A DNA stretch of 64,000 nt from Xanthobacter sp. NM-25 (GTDB taxonomy: Bacteria; Pseudomonadota; Alphaproteobacteria; Rhizobiales; Xanthobacteraceae): NCBI RefSeq assembly GCF_022138605.1, contig NZ_JACBFS010000007.1, positions 1-64,000 on the forward strand. Direction: 5' to 3'. The notes under the pieces are model-generated. The model saw only the letters and a list, made by a program, of their open reading frames with translations. It did not search any database and was not told where the DNA came from. Below, piece after piece: positions 53,499-62,083 of the stretch (position 1 is its first letter; each line of letters begins with the position of its first letter). A program made the translations under genes and the position numbers.

Positions 53499-54728
53499 TC
53501 AGCTCAGCAGGTCCTTGAGCGTCAGGGCCATCACCAGGGTGGCCTTGTCGAGGTCGGAGAGGGTCAGCTTCTCATCCGCCCGGTGGCCGTTGGCCTCCTG
53601 GATGGTGTGCGGCCCGGCCCCATAGAGCACCACCGGCACGCCGGCTTCCGCATAGAGCCGGGCATCGGTGTAGAGCGGCACGCCGGTAGAGCCCACCTCC
53701 TCGCCCATCACCGCGGTGGCGTGGCGGCAGATGACCGAGGCGAGGTGCCGGGCCTTGTCGTCGGGCACCAGCGGACGGGCCAGCAGCACCTGCCGCACCT
53801 CCACCTCCGCCTTCGGGAAGCGGGCCGCGGCCTCCGCAATCACCGCCCGCACCTCCGCTTCCACCTGTTCCGGCCGCTCTTCCGGCACAATGCGGCGGTC
53901 GAGGCGGAAGGTGACCTTGTCCGGCACCACATTGGTGTTGATGCCGCCGGAGATGAGGCCGACATTGAGCTGCGGCGCGCCGATGCCGGCGATCTCCGAG
54001 ACCTTGCCCGCCAGCGTCCCACGATAGGCATAAAGCGCGGTGAGGATGCCGGTGGCCGCCTCCAGAGCGTCAACGCCGGTGGCCGGAATGGCGGCATGGG
54101 CCGACTTGCCCTTCACCTCCACCTCCAGGTGCAGGCAGCCGTTGTGGGCCACCACCACCGCATAGCTGAAGCCGGCGGACACCGCATAATCGGGCCGCGA
54201 CAGGCCCTGGGCGAGGATCCAGCCGGGGCCGACCTCGCCGCCGATCTCCTCGTCATAGGTCAGGTGCAGCTCCACCGTGCCCTTCAGCGGCAGGCCGGAA
54301 CGCTTCAGCGCATCGAGGGCGAAGGCATAGGTGGTGAAATCCGACTTGGAGACGGCGACACCGCGCCCGTACATCACCCCGTCCACCACCTCGGCGCCGT
54401 AGGGATCATGGGTCCAGCCCTCGCCCGGCGCCACCACGTCGCCATGGGCGTTGAGGGCGATGGTGGGCCCCTCACCGAAGCGGTGGCGGATGATGAGGTT
54501 GGTGACCGAGATCATGCCCGCCGCGCGCACGGTGGCTTCCGGCACCGGATGACGCTCCACAGTGAAGCCGAGGCCCTCCATCAGCTCCGCCGCGCGGGCC
54601 GCGTGGGGGGCGCAATCGCCGGGCGGATTATCCGACGGCACCTTCACCAGCTCGGCCAGCATCTGGTGCTGGGCTTCGGCGCGGGCGGCGATCAGCGGCT
54701 TCAGGATCTCGATATCGGGCGCGCTCAT
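53499..54728 (-). CDS. M20-family metallohydrolase (ArgE/DapE-like)
   Basis: A 409-residue two-zinc amidohydrolase of the acetylornithine deacetylase / succinyl-diaminopimelate desuccinylase family. Metal and catalytic residues are in 'IALNAHGDVV' (His, Asp), 'MYGRGVAVSKSD', 'LTYDEEIGGEVGPG' (catalytic Glu-Glu) and 'GPHTIQEANGHRADE' (late His). The dimerisation domain begins near 'EVKGKSAHAAIP'. It lies 75 nt downstream of puuD on the same strand, which suggests a role with purine or ureide breakdown. The substrate is unknown and differs from the AllC-type enzyme at 60.7 kb. Confidence 0.82.
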   Translation of the reverse strand: MSAPDIEILKPLIAARAEAQHQMLAELVKVPSDNPPGDCAPHAARAAELMEGLGFTVERHPVPEATVRAAGMISVTNLIIRHRFGEGPTIALNAHGDVVAPGEGWTHDPYGAEVVDGVMYGRGVAVSKSDFTTYAFALDALKRSGLPLKGTVELHLTYDEEIGGEVGPGWILAQGLSRPDYAVSAGFSYAVVVAHNGCLHLEVEVKGKSAHAAIPATGVDALEAATGILTALYAYRGTLAGKVSEIAGIGAPQLNVGLISGGINTNVVPDKVTFRLDRRIVPEERPEQVEAEVRAVIAEAAARFPKAEVEVRQVLLARPLVPDDKARHLASVICRHATAVMGEEVGSTGVPLYTDARLYAEAGVPVVLYGAGPHTIQEANGHRADEKLTLSDLDKATLVMALTLKDLLS

Positions 54729-54803
54729 GGCGGGTCCTTCTGTTGTTCTTATGTGGGAAGAAGAGCGCGGACAGCCCGCGCACGTCGTTGGGAGTTCAGG
54801 GCC

Positions 54804-56021
54804 TCACCTGGCCGTCGCCCACGCCTTGAGAACGGCGCGGTCCGCCGGCTCGATCTCGGTGACATTGTTGGGCGGCATGGCATGGGTGAGCACGGCCTGC
54901 ACCAGGATCAGATCGCGGTTGCGGGCGATGGCTTCCGGCGTGTCCAGGAGGATGCCCTTGGGGGGCACCGCGATGCCCTCATACATGGGCTCGGCGGTGT
55001 GGCACATGGAGCAGCGGCCCATGACGATGTTCTGCACGTCTTCCGGCACCTCCACCGGGGTCGCCGCCTCGGCGGTGGAGACCAGTGCCGGCAGGCCGAG
55101 CGCTGCGCGCCCCGCCGGCGTGGTGGTGACCGACAAAGCGATGCCGATGATGAGGCACACCACCGAGACCGCCCAGCACCACCACTTGTCGCCGCGCCCG
55201 GCGTGGCGCTCGTTGTAGAAGTAGCGGATGAGCGTGCCCGCCACCAGCGCCAGCGCCACCATCACATAGGCATAGGGCGTGGAATAGGTGAGCGGATAGT
55301 GGTTGGAGATCATCAGGAAGACGACCGGCAGGGTGAAGTAGTTGTTGTGCGAGGAGCGCAGCTTGGCGGTCTTGCCGTAATAGGGGTCCGGCTCCTGGCC
55401 CGCCTTCAGCGCCGCCACCACCTTATGCTGGTTGGGCACGATGACCAGGAACACGTTGGCGCTCATGATGGTGGCCATCAGCGCCCCGGTGTGGATGAAG
55501 GCGGCCCGCGGCGAGAACACATGCTGGTAGCCATAGGCCGCCGCCACCACCCCCACGAACACGATCGCCCCCACCTTCGCCGGCGAGTCGCCAAGCTTCG
55601 AGCGGCACAGAAGGTCATAGAGCACCCAGCCCAGCGCCAGGCCGCCGAGACCGATCACCAGCGCCACGGTGGGGCTGAGGTTCATCACCGCCGGATCGAT
55701 GAGATAGATGGAGGACTGGTAGTAATAGATCCAGATCAGCAGGAAGAATCCGGTGATCCAGGTGGCATAGGACTGCCACTTGTGCCAGATCAGGTCTTCG
55801 GGCAGAAAGCTTGGGGCCACCAGATACTTCTTCACCTGGTAAAAGCCGCCGCCGTGCACCTCCCAGGCTTCCCCGCCCTTGCCGGCGGGAATATCGGGGC
55901 AGGCCCGGATATGGGCATCCAGGTGCATGAAGTAGAATGACGCGCCGATCCACGCCATGCCGGCGATGATGTGCGCCCAGCGGAGCAGCAGGCTGCCCCA
56001 TTCGTGCAGAATAGGTTCCAT
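54804..56021 (-). CDS. puuD: Membrane-bound urate oxidase PuuD with C-terminal cytochrome c
   Basis: A 405-residue inner-membrane protein that oxidises urate to 5-hydroxyisourate. About eight hydrophobic helices fill residues 8-300 ('LLLRWAHIIAGMAWIGASFYFMHLD' at the start, 'FSPRAAFIHTGALMATIMSANVFLVI' later). A C-terminal periplasmic cytochrome c domain has the haem motif 'CSMCH' and likely axial Met in 'THAMPPNNVTE'. This is the PuuD architecture described for alphaproteobacteria, using the respiratory chain rather than O2/H2O2. It is divergent from a LysR gene and followed by the M20 hydrolase. Confidence 0.92.
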   Translation of the reverse strand: MEPILHEWGSLLLRWAHIIAGMAWIGASFYFMHLDAHIRACPDIPAGKGGEAWEVHGGGFYQVKKYLVAPSFLPEDLIWHKWQSYATWITGFFLLIWIYYYQSSIYLIDPAVMNLSPTVALVIGLGGLALGWVLYDLLCRSKLGDSPAKVGAIVFVGVVAAAYGYQHVFSPRAAFIHTGALMATIMSANVFLVIVPNQHKVVAALKAGQEPDPYYGKTAKLRSSHNNYFTLPVVFLMISNHYPLTYSTPYAYVMVALALVAGTLIRYFYNERHAGRGDKWWCWAVSVVCLIIGIALSVTTTPAGRAALGLPALVSTAEAATPVEVPEDVQNIVMGRCSMCHTAEPMYEGIAVPPKGILLDTPEAIARNRDLILVQAVLTHAMPPNNVTEIEPADRAVLKAWATAR

Positions 56022-56217
56022 CTCAATTCGATCCTCGAAACTGGCTGGTCAAGGAAAGGTCGCGTCCTCGCCCTGAGGTGGTCTTTGGGGGCGGAGCCGC
56101 GCCGCATGGGGCAAGACGCCCTGCCGCAGTGCGGGAAACCGTTCCCCTCCGCCACCGGCTTTCGTATCGTTGGCCCCGCGCCGCGACGGTGGATCGCAAA
56201 GCGGGGGATGGGACGTC

Positions 56218-57144
56218 GTGCTGGAGAACATGCGGGCTTTCGTGATGTCGGTGGAGAGCCAGAGCTTCTCCGAGGCCGCCCGCCGCCTGCGCCTGTCCGC
56301 CAATGTGGTGAGCCACCGCATCCAGACCCTGGAGAAGCACCTGGGCTGCCGGCTCTTCAACCGCACCACCCGGCGCATGAGCCTCACCGAGCAGGGCCGG
56401 GTCTATTACGAGAACATCACCGAGGCGCTCCGCCTGATCGAGGCGGCGGAGAGCAATATTTCCGAATTGGGCGCCCTGCCCCGGGGTGCGCTGCGCGTCA
56501 CCGCCCCGCTGCACCTGGGCCGGGTGCTGGTGGCGGAAGTCGCCTCCCAATACCAGCAGGCCCACCCGGAAATCGACGTGCGGCTGCGCCTGTCCGAGCA
56601 CACGCTCGACCTCGTGGCCGAATCCATCGACGTCGCCCTGCGCCTGGCGGCGTTCGAGGATTCCAGCATGATCATGCGCAAGGTGGCCCATGTGGAGCGC
56701 CTCCTGTGCGCCGCGCCCGCCTATCTGGAGCGGGCGGGCCTGCCGAAACGGCCGCAAGACCTGCTGTCCCATGAATGCCTGCTCCTTCGCTCCGCCAACA
56801 TGCGCGAGCTGCGCTGGACGCTCACCGACCAGGGCAAGGACCTGCCCGTTCCGGTGACCGGACATCTGGAGGCCGACGACGGCGACGTGCTCACCGCATG
56901 GGCCCTGCAAGGGCGGGGCATCGTGGTGAAGCCCCGCTTCGAGGTGGCGCAGGCGCTGGCCTCCGGTCGGCTGGTGCCGGTCCTGGAGGCGTTTCCCCCC
57001 GCGCCCGTCACCCTCGGCGTGCTCTATCCCGCCCGCCAGCTGGTGCCTCTGAAGGTCAAGGCCTTCGCCGACATGCTGGTGGACCGGGGCCGCCGCTACA
57101 TCGTCCGGGAACTGGCGAAGATCGGGGAACAGCCGGCGCCCTGA
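56218..57144 (+). CDS. LysR-family regulator in the purine cluster
   Basis: A 308-residue LTTR with N-terminal winged helix ('MRAFVMSVESQSFSEAARRL', 'VVSHRIQTLEKHLGCRLF', 'RMSLTEQG'). The effector domain resembles the CrgA-like group ('GALRVTAPLHLGRVLV', 'VALRLA'). The start is the GTG at 56218 with GGGGGA upstream; Met at 56230 is an alternative. It is divergent from puuD and a plausible purine-responsive regulator of the flanking genes; target sites unproven. Confidence 0.9.
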   Translation: MLENMRAFVMSVESQSFSEAARRLRLSANVVSHRIQTLEKHLGCRLFNRTTRRMSLTEQGRVYYENITEALRLIEAAESNISELGALPRGALRVTAPLHLGRVLVAEVASQYQQAHPEIDVRLRLSEHTLDLVAESIDVALRLAAFEDSSMIMRKVAHVERLLCAAPAYLERAGLPKRPQDLLSHECLLLRSANMRELRWTLTDQGKDLPVPVTGHLEADDGDVLTAWALQGRGIVVKPRFEVAQALASGRLVPVLEAFPPAPVTLGVLYPARQLVPLKVKAFADMLVDRGRRYIVRELAKIGEQPAP

Positions 57145-57198
57145 GCCCGCCATTCCCCGGCCCTCCATCCTGCCCCGCTCAGGAGCCCCTTTTGCCGT

Positions 57199-58590
57199 TC
57201 AGTGGGCCTCGGCCTGCTTGGCCGCGGCGACGATGTCGGCGGTGGAGGCCTTCTTGACGCCATTGAAGAACACGTTGAGCAACACCGCGACGATGGCGCA
57301 CAGCAGGATGCCGCTTTCCAGCAGCGGGTGCAGCTCATGCGGCAGCGCCTTGAAGAAATTGGGCGACACCAGCGGGATCATGCCGAAGCCCACCGAGACC
57401 GCGACGATGAACAGGTTGTAGCGGTTCTCCTTGAAATCGACGCCGGTGAGGATGCGCGCGCCGGTGGCCGCCACCATGCCGAACATCACGAGGCCGGCGC
57501 CACCCAGCACCACCTGCGGCACCGCTTCCACCAGCGCCGCCATCTTCGGCAGCAGGCCGAGCACCACCATGATGGCGCCGCCCGCCACCGTCACCCAGCG
57601 CGAGCGCACGCCGGTGACGCCGACGAGACCCACGTTCTGGGAGAAGGAGGTGTAGGGGAAGGTGTTAAAGATGCCGCCGATGAGCGTGCCCACGCCATCG
57701 GCGCGCAGGCCGCGGGAGAGCGCCTTCTGGTCCACCGGCTTGCCGGTGATCTCCGACAGCGCCAGGAACATGCCGGTGGATTCAATCATCACCACCACCA
57801 TCACGATGCACATGGTGACGATGGGCACCAGGTGGAACGTCGGCGTGCCGAAGTGGAAGGGCAGGATCACGTCCACCCAGGCCGCCTTGGCCACCTTGTC
57901 GAAATTCATCAGGCCGAGCGAGCTCGCCAGCACCGCGCCGGCGATGATGCCCAGCAGCACCGCCACATTAGCGACGAAGCCCTTGCCCCAGCGGATCAGG
58001 GTGAGGATCACCACCATCACGAACAGGGAGATGCCGAGGCCGGCAAGCTGCCCGTAGTTGGGGTTGGCCACCTGCACCACCTTGCCCTCGATGGTCTGGG
58101 TGAAGAAGGGCAACCCGCCACCGGCCCAGTTGATGCCCACCCGCATCAAGGAAATGCCGATGATCATGATGATGGTGCCCGTCACCACCGGCGGGAACAG
58201 CGGCAGCAGGCGCGAGACGAATGGCGCCGCGACGATGCCGAACAGGCCGGCGGCGATCACCGAGCCGTAGATGCCGAGCAGCCCGATCTCGGGGCTGGCC
58301 GCCATGGCCAGCATGGGGCCGACCGAGGCGAATGTGACGCCCATCATCACCGGCATGCGGATGCCGACGCCGAAGATGCCCAGCGACTGCACCAGGGTGG
58401 CGATGCCACAGGCGAACAGATCGGCGCTGATGAGGAAGGCCACTTCCTCCGGCGAGAGCTTCAGCGCGCGGCCAATGATGAGCGGGACCGCAACCGCGCC
58501 GGCATACATCACCAGCACATGCTGCAATCCCAATACGAAGAGCTTAGGTGCCGGCAGCACCTCGTCCACGGGGTTGACGGCTTCAGACAT
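57199..58590 (-). CDS. NCS2-family xanthine/urate permease
   Basis: A 463-residue nucleobase-cation symporter-2 (NAT family) with about 14 membrane helices. It carries the NAT signature 'FSQNVGLVGVTGVRSRWV' and substrate-site regions 'VPLIIGRALKLSPEE', 'VMIESTGMFLALSEITGKPV' and 'QVVLGGAGLVMFGMVAATG'. The C-terminal glycine of the signature and the purine context favour urate/xanthine over uracil; specificity is inferred. It is divergent from uraH across a 293-bp region with repeated half-sites. Confidence 0.9.
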   Translation of the reverse strand: MSEAVNPVDEVLPAPKLFVLGLQHVLVMYAGAVAVPLIIGRALKLSPEEVAFLISADLFACGIATLVQSLGIFGVGIRMPVMMGVTFASVGPMLAMAASPEIGLLGIYGSVIAAGLFGIVAAPFVSRLLPLFPPVVTGTIIMIIGISLMRVGINWAGGGLPFFTQTIEGKVVQVANPNYGQLAGLGISLFVMVVILTLIRWGKGFVANVAVLLGIIAGAVLASSLGLMNFDKVAKAAWVDVILPFHFGTPTFHLVPIVTMCIVMVVVMIESTGMFLALSEITGKPVDQKALSRGLRADGVGTLIGGIFNTFPYTSFSQNVGLVGVTGVRSRWVTVAGGAIMVVLGLLPKMAALVEAVPQVVLGGAGLVMFGMVAATGARILTGVDFKENRYNLFIVAVSVGFGMIPLVSPNFFKALPHELHPLLESGILLCAIVAVLLNVFFNGVKKASTADIVAAAKQAEAH

Positions 58591-58767
58591 GAATGTCCCC
58601 TCGAAGGTATCATGAGGCAGATCTGGGAAGGTTCGTTATTCGGCGCTGTCGCGCTCGATATTGGCGCCGTCGCTTGCAAGCCCTGGCGGCTGAGACCATG
58701 GGCCCGCGACCTCGACGCTGTCGCTCTTTGGCGATCGCTGCAATGCATCAAAGACCATTTTGTCGGC

Positions 58768-58816
58768 TTGGAAAATGGTTGGAAAATCGGAATATCTTCC
58801 AATTTTTTTGGAAAAT
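58768..58816. promoter_or_regulatory. TTGGAAAAT half-site array between permease and uraH
   Basis: Exact TTGGAAAAT copies at 58768-58776, 58779-58787 and 58808-58816, plus an inverted near-copy ATCTTCCAA at 58794-58802. The first two are 11 nt apart, one helical turn. It lies in the divergent permease/uraH promoter region (58591-58883), which has no gene; likely binding site of a purine-pathway regulator. Confidence 0.6.
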
Positions 58817-58883
58817 GCTCGCGCCGCGGCTCCGCTATCATTTTCGCAATGCGGGATGAGCCTGCGACGGCGCGAGGAGCAAC

Positions 58884-59237
58884 ATGGGACGTCTGTCGAC
58901 CCACGTACTGGACACGGTGTCCGGCGGCCCCGCCGCCGGGGTGATCGTGGAGCTGAACCGCATCGAGGCCGATGGCACCCGCACCGCGCTGGCCCGGCAC
59001 ACCACCAATGCGGACGGGCGCACCGACACGCCCCTGCTGTCCGGCGAGAGCTTCGCCGCCGGCACCTATGAGCTGGTGTTCCACATGGCCGACTATTTCC
59101 GCGCCAGCGGCGCCAAGGTGGCCGAGCCGCCGTTCCTCGATCTCATTCCGCTGCGCTTCTCCATGGCGGCGGACGGCCATTACCACGTGCCGCTGCTGGC
59201 CTCGCCGTGGAGCTATTCCACCTATCGGGGGTCCTGA
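58884..59237 (+). CDS. uraH: 5-hydroxyisourate hydrolase
   Basis: A 117-residue transthyretin-like tetrameric enzyme that opens 5-hydroxyisourate to OHCU, the step after PuuD. It has the N-terminal 'LSTHVLDTVSGGPA' (catalytic His), 'ARHTTNADGRT' (Arg) and the diagnostic C-terminal tetrapeptide YRGS. It lies 5 nt upstream of the next gene, with which it forms an operon. Confidence 0.96.
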   Translation: MGRLSTHVLDTVSGGPAAGVIVELNRIEADGTRTALARHTTNADGRTDTPLLSGESFAAGTYELVFHMADYFRASGAKVAEPPFLDLIPLRFSMAADGHYHVPLLASPWSYSTYRGS

Positions 59238-59242
59238 ACCTC

Positions 59243-60715
59243 ATGCCCCAATCCCTGCCGCCGGACGTGCCGCCCCGCGATCCCGTCACCGGCCAGCCCT
59301 ATCCACGCGATCTCATCGGCTATGGGCGCACGCCGCCCCACCCCCATTGGCCGGGCGAGGCGCGCATCGCGGTGCAGTTCGTCATCAATTACGAGGAAGG
59401 CGGGGAGAACAGCATCCTGCACGGCGATGCCGCCTCGGAAGCCTTTCTGTCGGAGATCATCGGCGCCCAGCCGTGGCCCGGCCAGCGACACATGAACATG
59501 GAGTCCAATTACGAATACGGCGCCCGCGCCGGCTTCTGGCGGCTCCATCGCATGTTCACCAGCCGGGCGATGCCGGTCACCGTCTATGGCGTCGCCACCG
59601 CCATGGCGCGCAACCCCGAGGCCGTCGCGGCCATGCGCGAAGCCGAATGGGAGATCGCCAGCCACGGCTATAAGTGGCTTGAATACAGGGATTTCAGCCG
59701 CGAGGACGAGCGCGCCCACATTCTCGAGGCGGTGCGGCTGCACACCGAGGTCACCGGCGCCCGGCCGCTCGGCTTCTACCAGGGCCGCTCGGCGGAGAAC
59801 ACCATTCCGCTGGCCATGGAGGAAGGCGGCTTCCTCTATCTCGCCGACAGCTATGCCGACGACCTGCCCTATTGGATCACCGGCCCCAAGGGCCCGCAGC
59901 TGATCGTGCCCTATACGCTGGAAGCCAACGACATGCGCTTCTCGGTGGCGGCCGGCTTCGGCTCGGGCACCGAATTCTACGACTATCTGAAAGACAGCTT
60001 CGACTGCCTCTACGCGGAGGGCGAGAGCGCGCCGAAAATGCTGTCCATCGGCCTGCATCCGCGCCTCGTCGGTCGCCCGGGCCGGGCGGCGGCGCTCGGC
60101 CGCTTCCTCGATTATGTGGCGGCCCACGACAAGGTGTGGGTGGCGCGCCGCGTCGACATCGCCCGGCACTGGATCGCCCGGCACCCGCCCAAGGGCGGCT
60201 ACCGCCCCTCCTTCATGCCCAAAGGTCTGTTCGTGGAGCGGTTCGGCGGCGTGTTCGAGCACTCCCCCTGGGTCGCCGAAGGCGCCTATGCCCGCGGCCT
60301 CACCCCGGCGGAGGACACCGCCGCAGGACTGGCCGAGGCCATGAACGCGGTCCTGGAGGCGGCGCCCCGCGAGCAGCAGCTGGCGGTGATCCACGCCCAT
60401 CCCGATCTCGCCGGCAAGCTGGCGGAAGCCAAGCTGCTGACGGCGGACTCCACCGCCGAGCAGGCCTCCGCCGGGCTCGACCGGCTCACGGCGGAGGAGA
60501 AGGCCCGCTTCACCGCCCTCAACGACGCTTACAAGACCAAGTTCGGCTTCGTCTTCATCATGGCCATCCGCGGCCGCAGCAAGGATGAGATCCTCGCCGC
60601 CTTCAGCCGCCGGCTGGAGCATGATGTCGAGGCCGAATTGGCCGAGGCCATCACCCAGATCGAGCGCATCGCCCGCCTGCGGCTCGACCAGATGCTGCCC
60701 GCCACGGCGCCCTGA
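59243..60715 (+). CDS. Allantoinase PuuE - OHCU decarboxylase UraD fusion
   Basis: A 490-residue bifunctional protein. Residues about 20-310 are a polysaccharide-deacetylase-fold allantoinase (PuuE type): 'RDLIGYGRTPPHPHWPG', 'QFVINYEEGGENSILHGD', 'EWEIASHGYKWLEY' and 'LSIGLHPRLVGRPGR'. Residues about 325-490 are UraD: 'FEHSPWVAEGAY', catalytic-region 'QQLAVIHAHPDLAGK' and 'KFGFVFIMAIRGRSKDEIL'. UraD makes S-allantoin from OHCU and PuuE opens it to allantoate, so two successive steps are joined, although UraD acts first and lies C-terminally. Start: ATG at 59243; a longer frame from 59207 overlaps uraH. Confidence 0.94.
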   Translation: MPQSLPPDVPPRDPVTGQPYPRDLIGYGRTPPHPHWPGEARIAVQFVINYEEGGENSILHGDAASEAFLSEIIGAQPWPGQRHMNMESNYEYGARAGFWRLHRMFTSRAMPVTVYGVATAMARNPEAVAAMREAEWEIASHGYKWLEYRDFSREDERAHILEAVRLHTEVTGARPLGFYQGRSAENTIPLAMEEGGFLYLADSYADDLPYWITGPKGPQLIVPYTLEANDMRFSVAAGFGSGTEFYDYLKDSFDCLYAEGESAPKMLSIGLHPRLVGRPGRAAALGRFLDYVAAHDKVWVARRVDIARHWIARHPPKGGYRPSFMPKGLFVERFGGVFEHSPWVAEGAYARGLTPAEDTAAGLAEAMNAVLEAAPREQQLAVIHAHPDLAGKLAEAKLLTADSTAEQASAGLDRLTAEEKARFTALNDAYKTKFGFVFIMAIRGRSKDEILAAFSRRLEHDVEAELAEAITQIERIARLRLDQMLPATAP

Positions 60716-60727
60716 GGGAGGCTCACC

Positions 60728-61996
60728 ATGCCCGCCGCTGCCCCGATCGATCCGGCGCCCCTCGACGGCGCCACCCTCACCGAGCGCCTGAAGGAGCTGG
60801 CCGCCTTCTCCGACGTGCCCGGCGAGCTCACCCGCCTCACTTTGTCGCCGGCGCACAAGCGCGCGGCGGCCCAGGTGTCCTTCTGGATGCGCCAGGCCGG
60901 CATGAGCCAGGTGCATATGGATGCCACCGGCACCATCACCGGCCGCTATGCCGCTGACCGAGAGAATGCCAAGACCCTGCTGGTGGGCTCCCATATCGAC
61001 ACGGTGCGCAACGCCGGTATTTACGACGGCAACCTCGGGGTCGTCGTCGCCATCGCCGCGGTGGAGGAGCTCAGCCGCCAGGGCCGGCGGCTGCCGTTCG
61101 CCATCGAGGTGGCGGCCTTCGCCGATGAGGAGGGCGTCCGCTTCCTCTCCACCCTCACCTCCTCCAAGGCCATGGCCGGCCTGTTCGACCCCTCAGCCCT
61201 CGACGACATGGATGCCCAGGGCATCTCCCGGGCCGAGGCGCTCAAGAGCTTCGGCGCCCCGGTGGAAACCCTGGCGGAATGCCGGCGCGATCCCGCGACC
61301 ACCCTCGGCTATGTGGAAGTGCATATCGAGCAGGGGCCGGTGCTGGAGGCGGCGGGCGCGCCGCTGGGCATCGTCACCGGCATCGCCGGCGCCTCCCGGG
61401 GCCATGTGCGGGTCCGCGGCCAGGCCGGCCATTCCGGCACCCTGCCCATGCCCATGCGCCATGATGCTCTGGCCGCCGCCGCCGAGATGATCCTGGCGGT
61501 GGAGGCCCGTGGCCGGGCCGATGCCGACACGCTGGTGACCACCGTGGGCACCCTGCTGGTGGGCGGCGGCGCGGTGAATGTGGTGCCGGGCGAGGTGCAA
61601 TTCTCCCTCGACATCCGCTCGCTCTCCGACGCGTTGCGGGCCCGCGCCATCGCCGACATCGAGGAGGCCGCGCGCGCCATCGCCGCCCATCGCGGGGTTC
61701 AGGTGACGTTCGACATGCGCCACCACGTCCCCGCGGCCCTGTGCCACGGCCCGCTCAAGGATCGCATGGCTGAGGTGGTGGAGGATCTCGGGGTGCCGCT
61801 GGTGCGCCTGCCTTCGGGGGCGGGCCACGATGCCATGGTGTTCCGCGACGTACTGCCCATGGCCATGCTGTTCGTGCGCTCGGAAAATGGCAGCCACAAT
61901 CCGCGTGAATACGCCTCGCCCGCCGACATCGGCCTCGCCGCGCGGGCCCTCTACGCCTTCTTCCTGAAGACCGCCGAGGCGACCACCGACGCCTGA
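60728..61996 (+). CDS. Allantoate amidohydrolase / N-carbamoyl amidase (M20, hydantoinase/carbamoylase)
   Basis: A 422-residue two-metal hydrolase of the AllC / Zn-dependent carbamoylase family. Metal-site motifs are 'LLVGSHIDTVRNAGIYDGNLG', 'AFADEEGVRF' (Glu-Glu), 'YVEVHIEQGPVLE' (His), and late 'GSHNPREYA' (His). The lid/dimerisation domain has 'VRGQAGHSGTLPM' and 'SGAGHDAMVF'. In this operon (12 nt after the PuuE-UraD gene) the expected reaction is allantoate to ureidoglycine or ureidoglycolate with ammonia release. Carbamoyl amino acid amidase activity is the alternative. Confidence 0.88.
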   Translation: MPAAAPIDPAPLDGATLTERLKELAAFSDVPGELTRLTLSPAHKRAAAQVSFWMRQAGMSQVHMDATGTITGRYAADRENAKTLLVGSHIDTVRNAGIYDGNLGVVVAIAAVEELSRQGRRLPFAIEVAAFADEEGVRFLSTLTSSKAMAGLFDPSALDDMDAQGISRAEALKSFGAPVETLAECRRDPATTLGYVEVHIEQGPVLEAAGAPLGIVTGIAGASRGHVRVRGQAGHSGTLPMPMRHDALAAAAEMILAVEARGRADADTLVTTVGTLLVGGGAVNVVPGEVQFSLDIRSLSDALRARAIADIEEAARAIAAHRGVQVTFDMRHHVPAALCHGPLKDRMAEVVEDLGVPLVRLPSGAGHDAMVFRDVLPMAMLFVRSENGSHNPREYASPADIGLAARALYAFFLKTAEATTDA

Positions 61997-62061
61997 ACGC
62001 GGCGCGGTCAGGCGCAAGGGGCGCGGAGAACCGACGCCCTTAGGCGCAACGAAGGTTTGAA

Positions 62062-62083
62062 ACCGACGCCGTCAGGCGTCGGT
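62062..62083 (-). terminator. Hairpin at the hslO 3' end
   Basis: ACCGACGCC (62062-62070) pairs with GGCGTCGGT (62075-62083); the hslO stop codon lies in the loop. On the minus strand TTTC follows. It sits between convergent hslO and the AllC-type gene, so may stop both. Confidence 0.5.
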
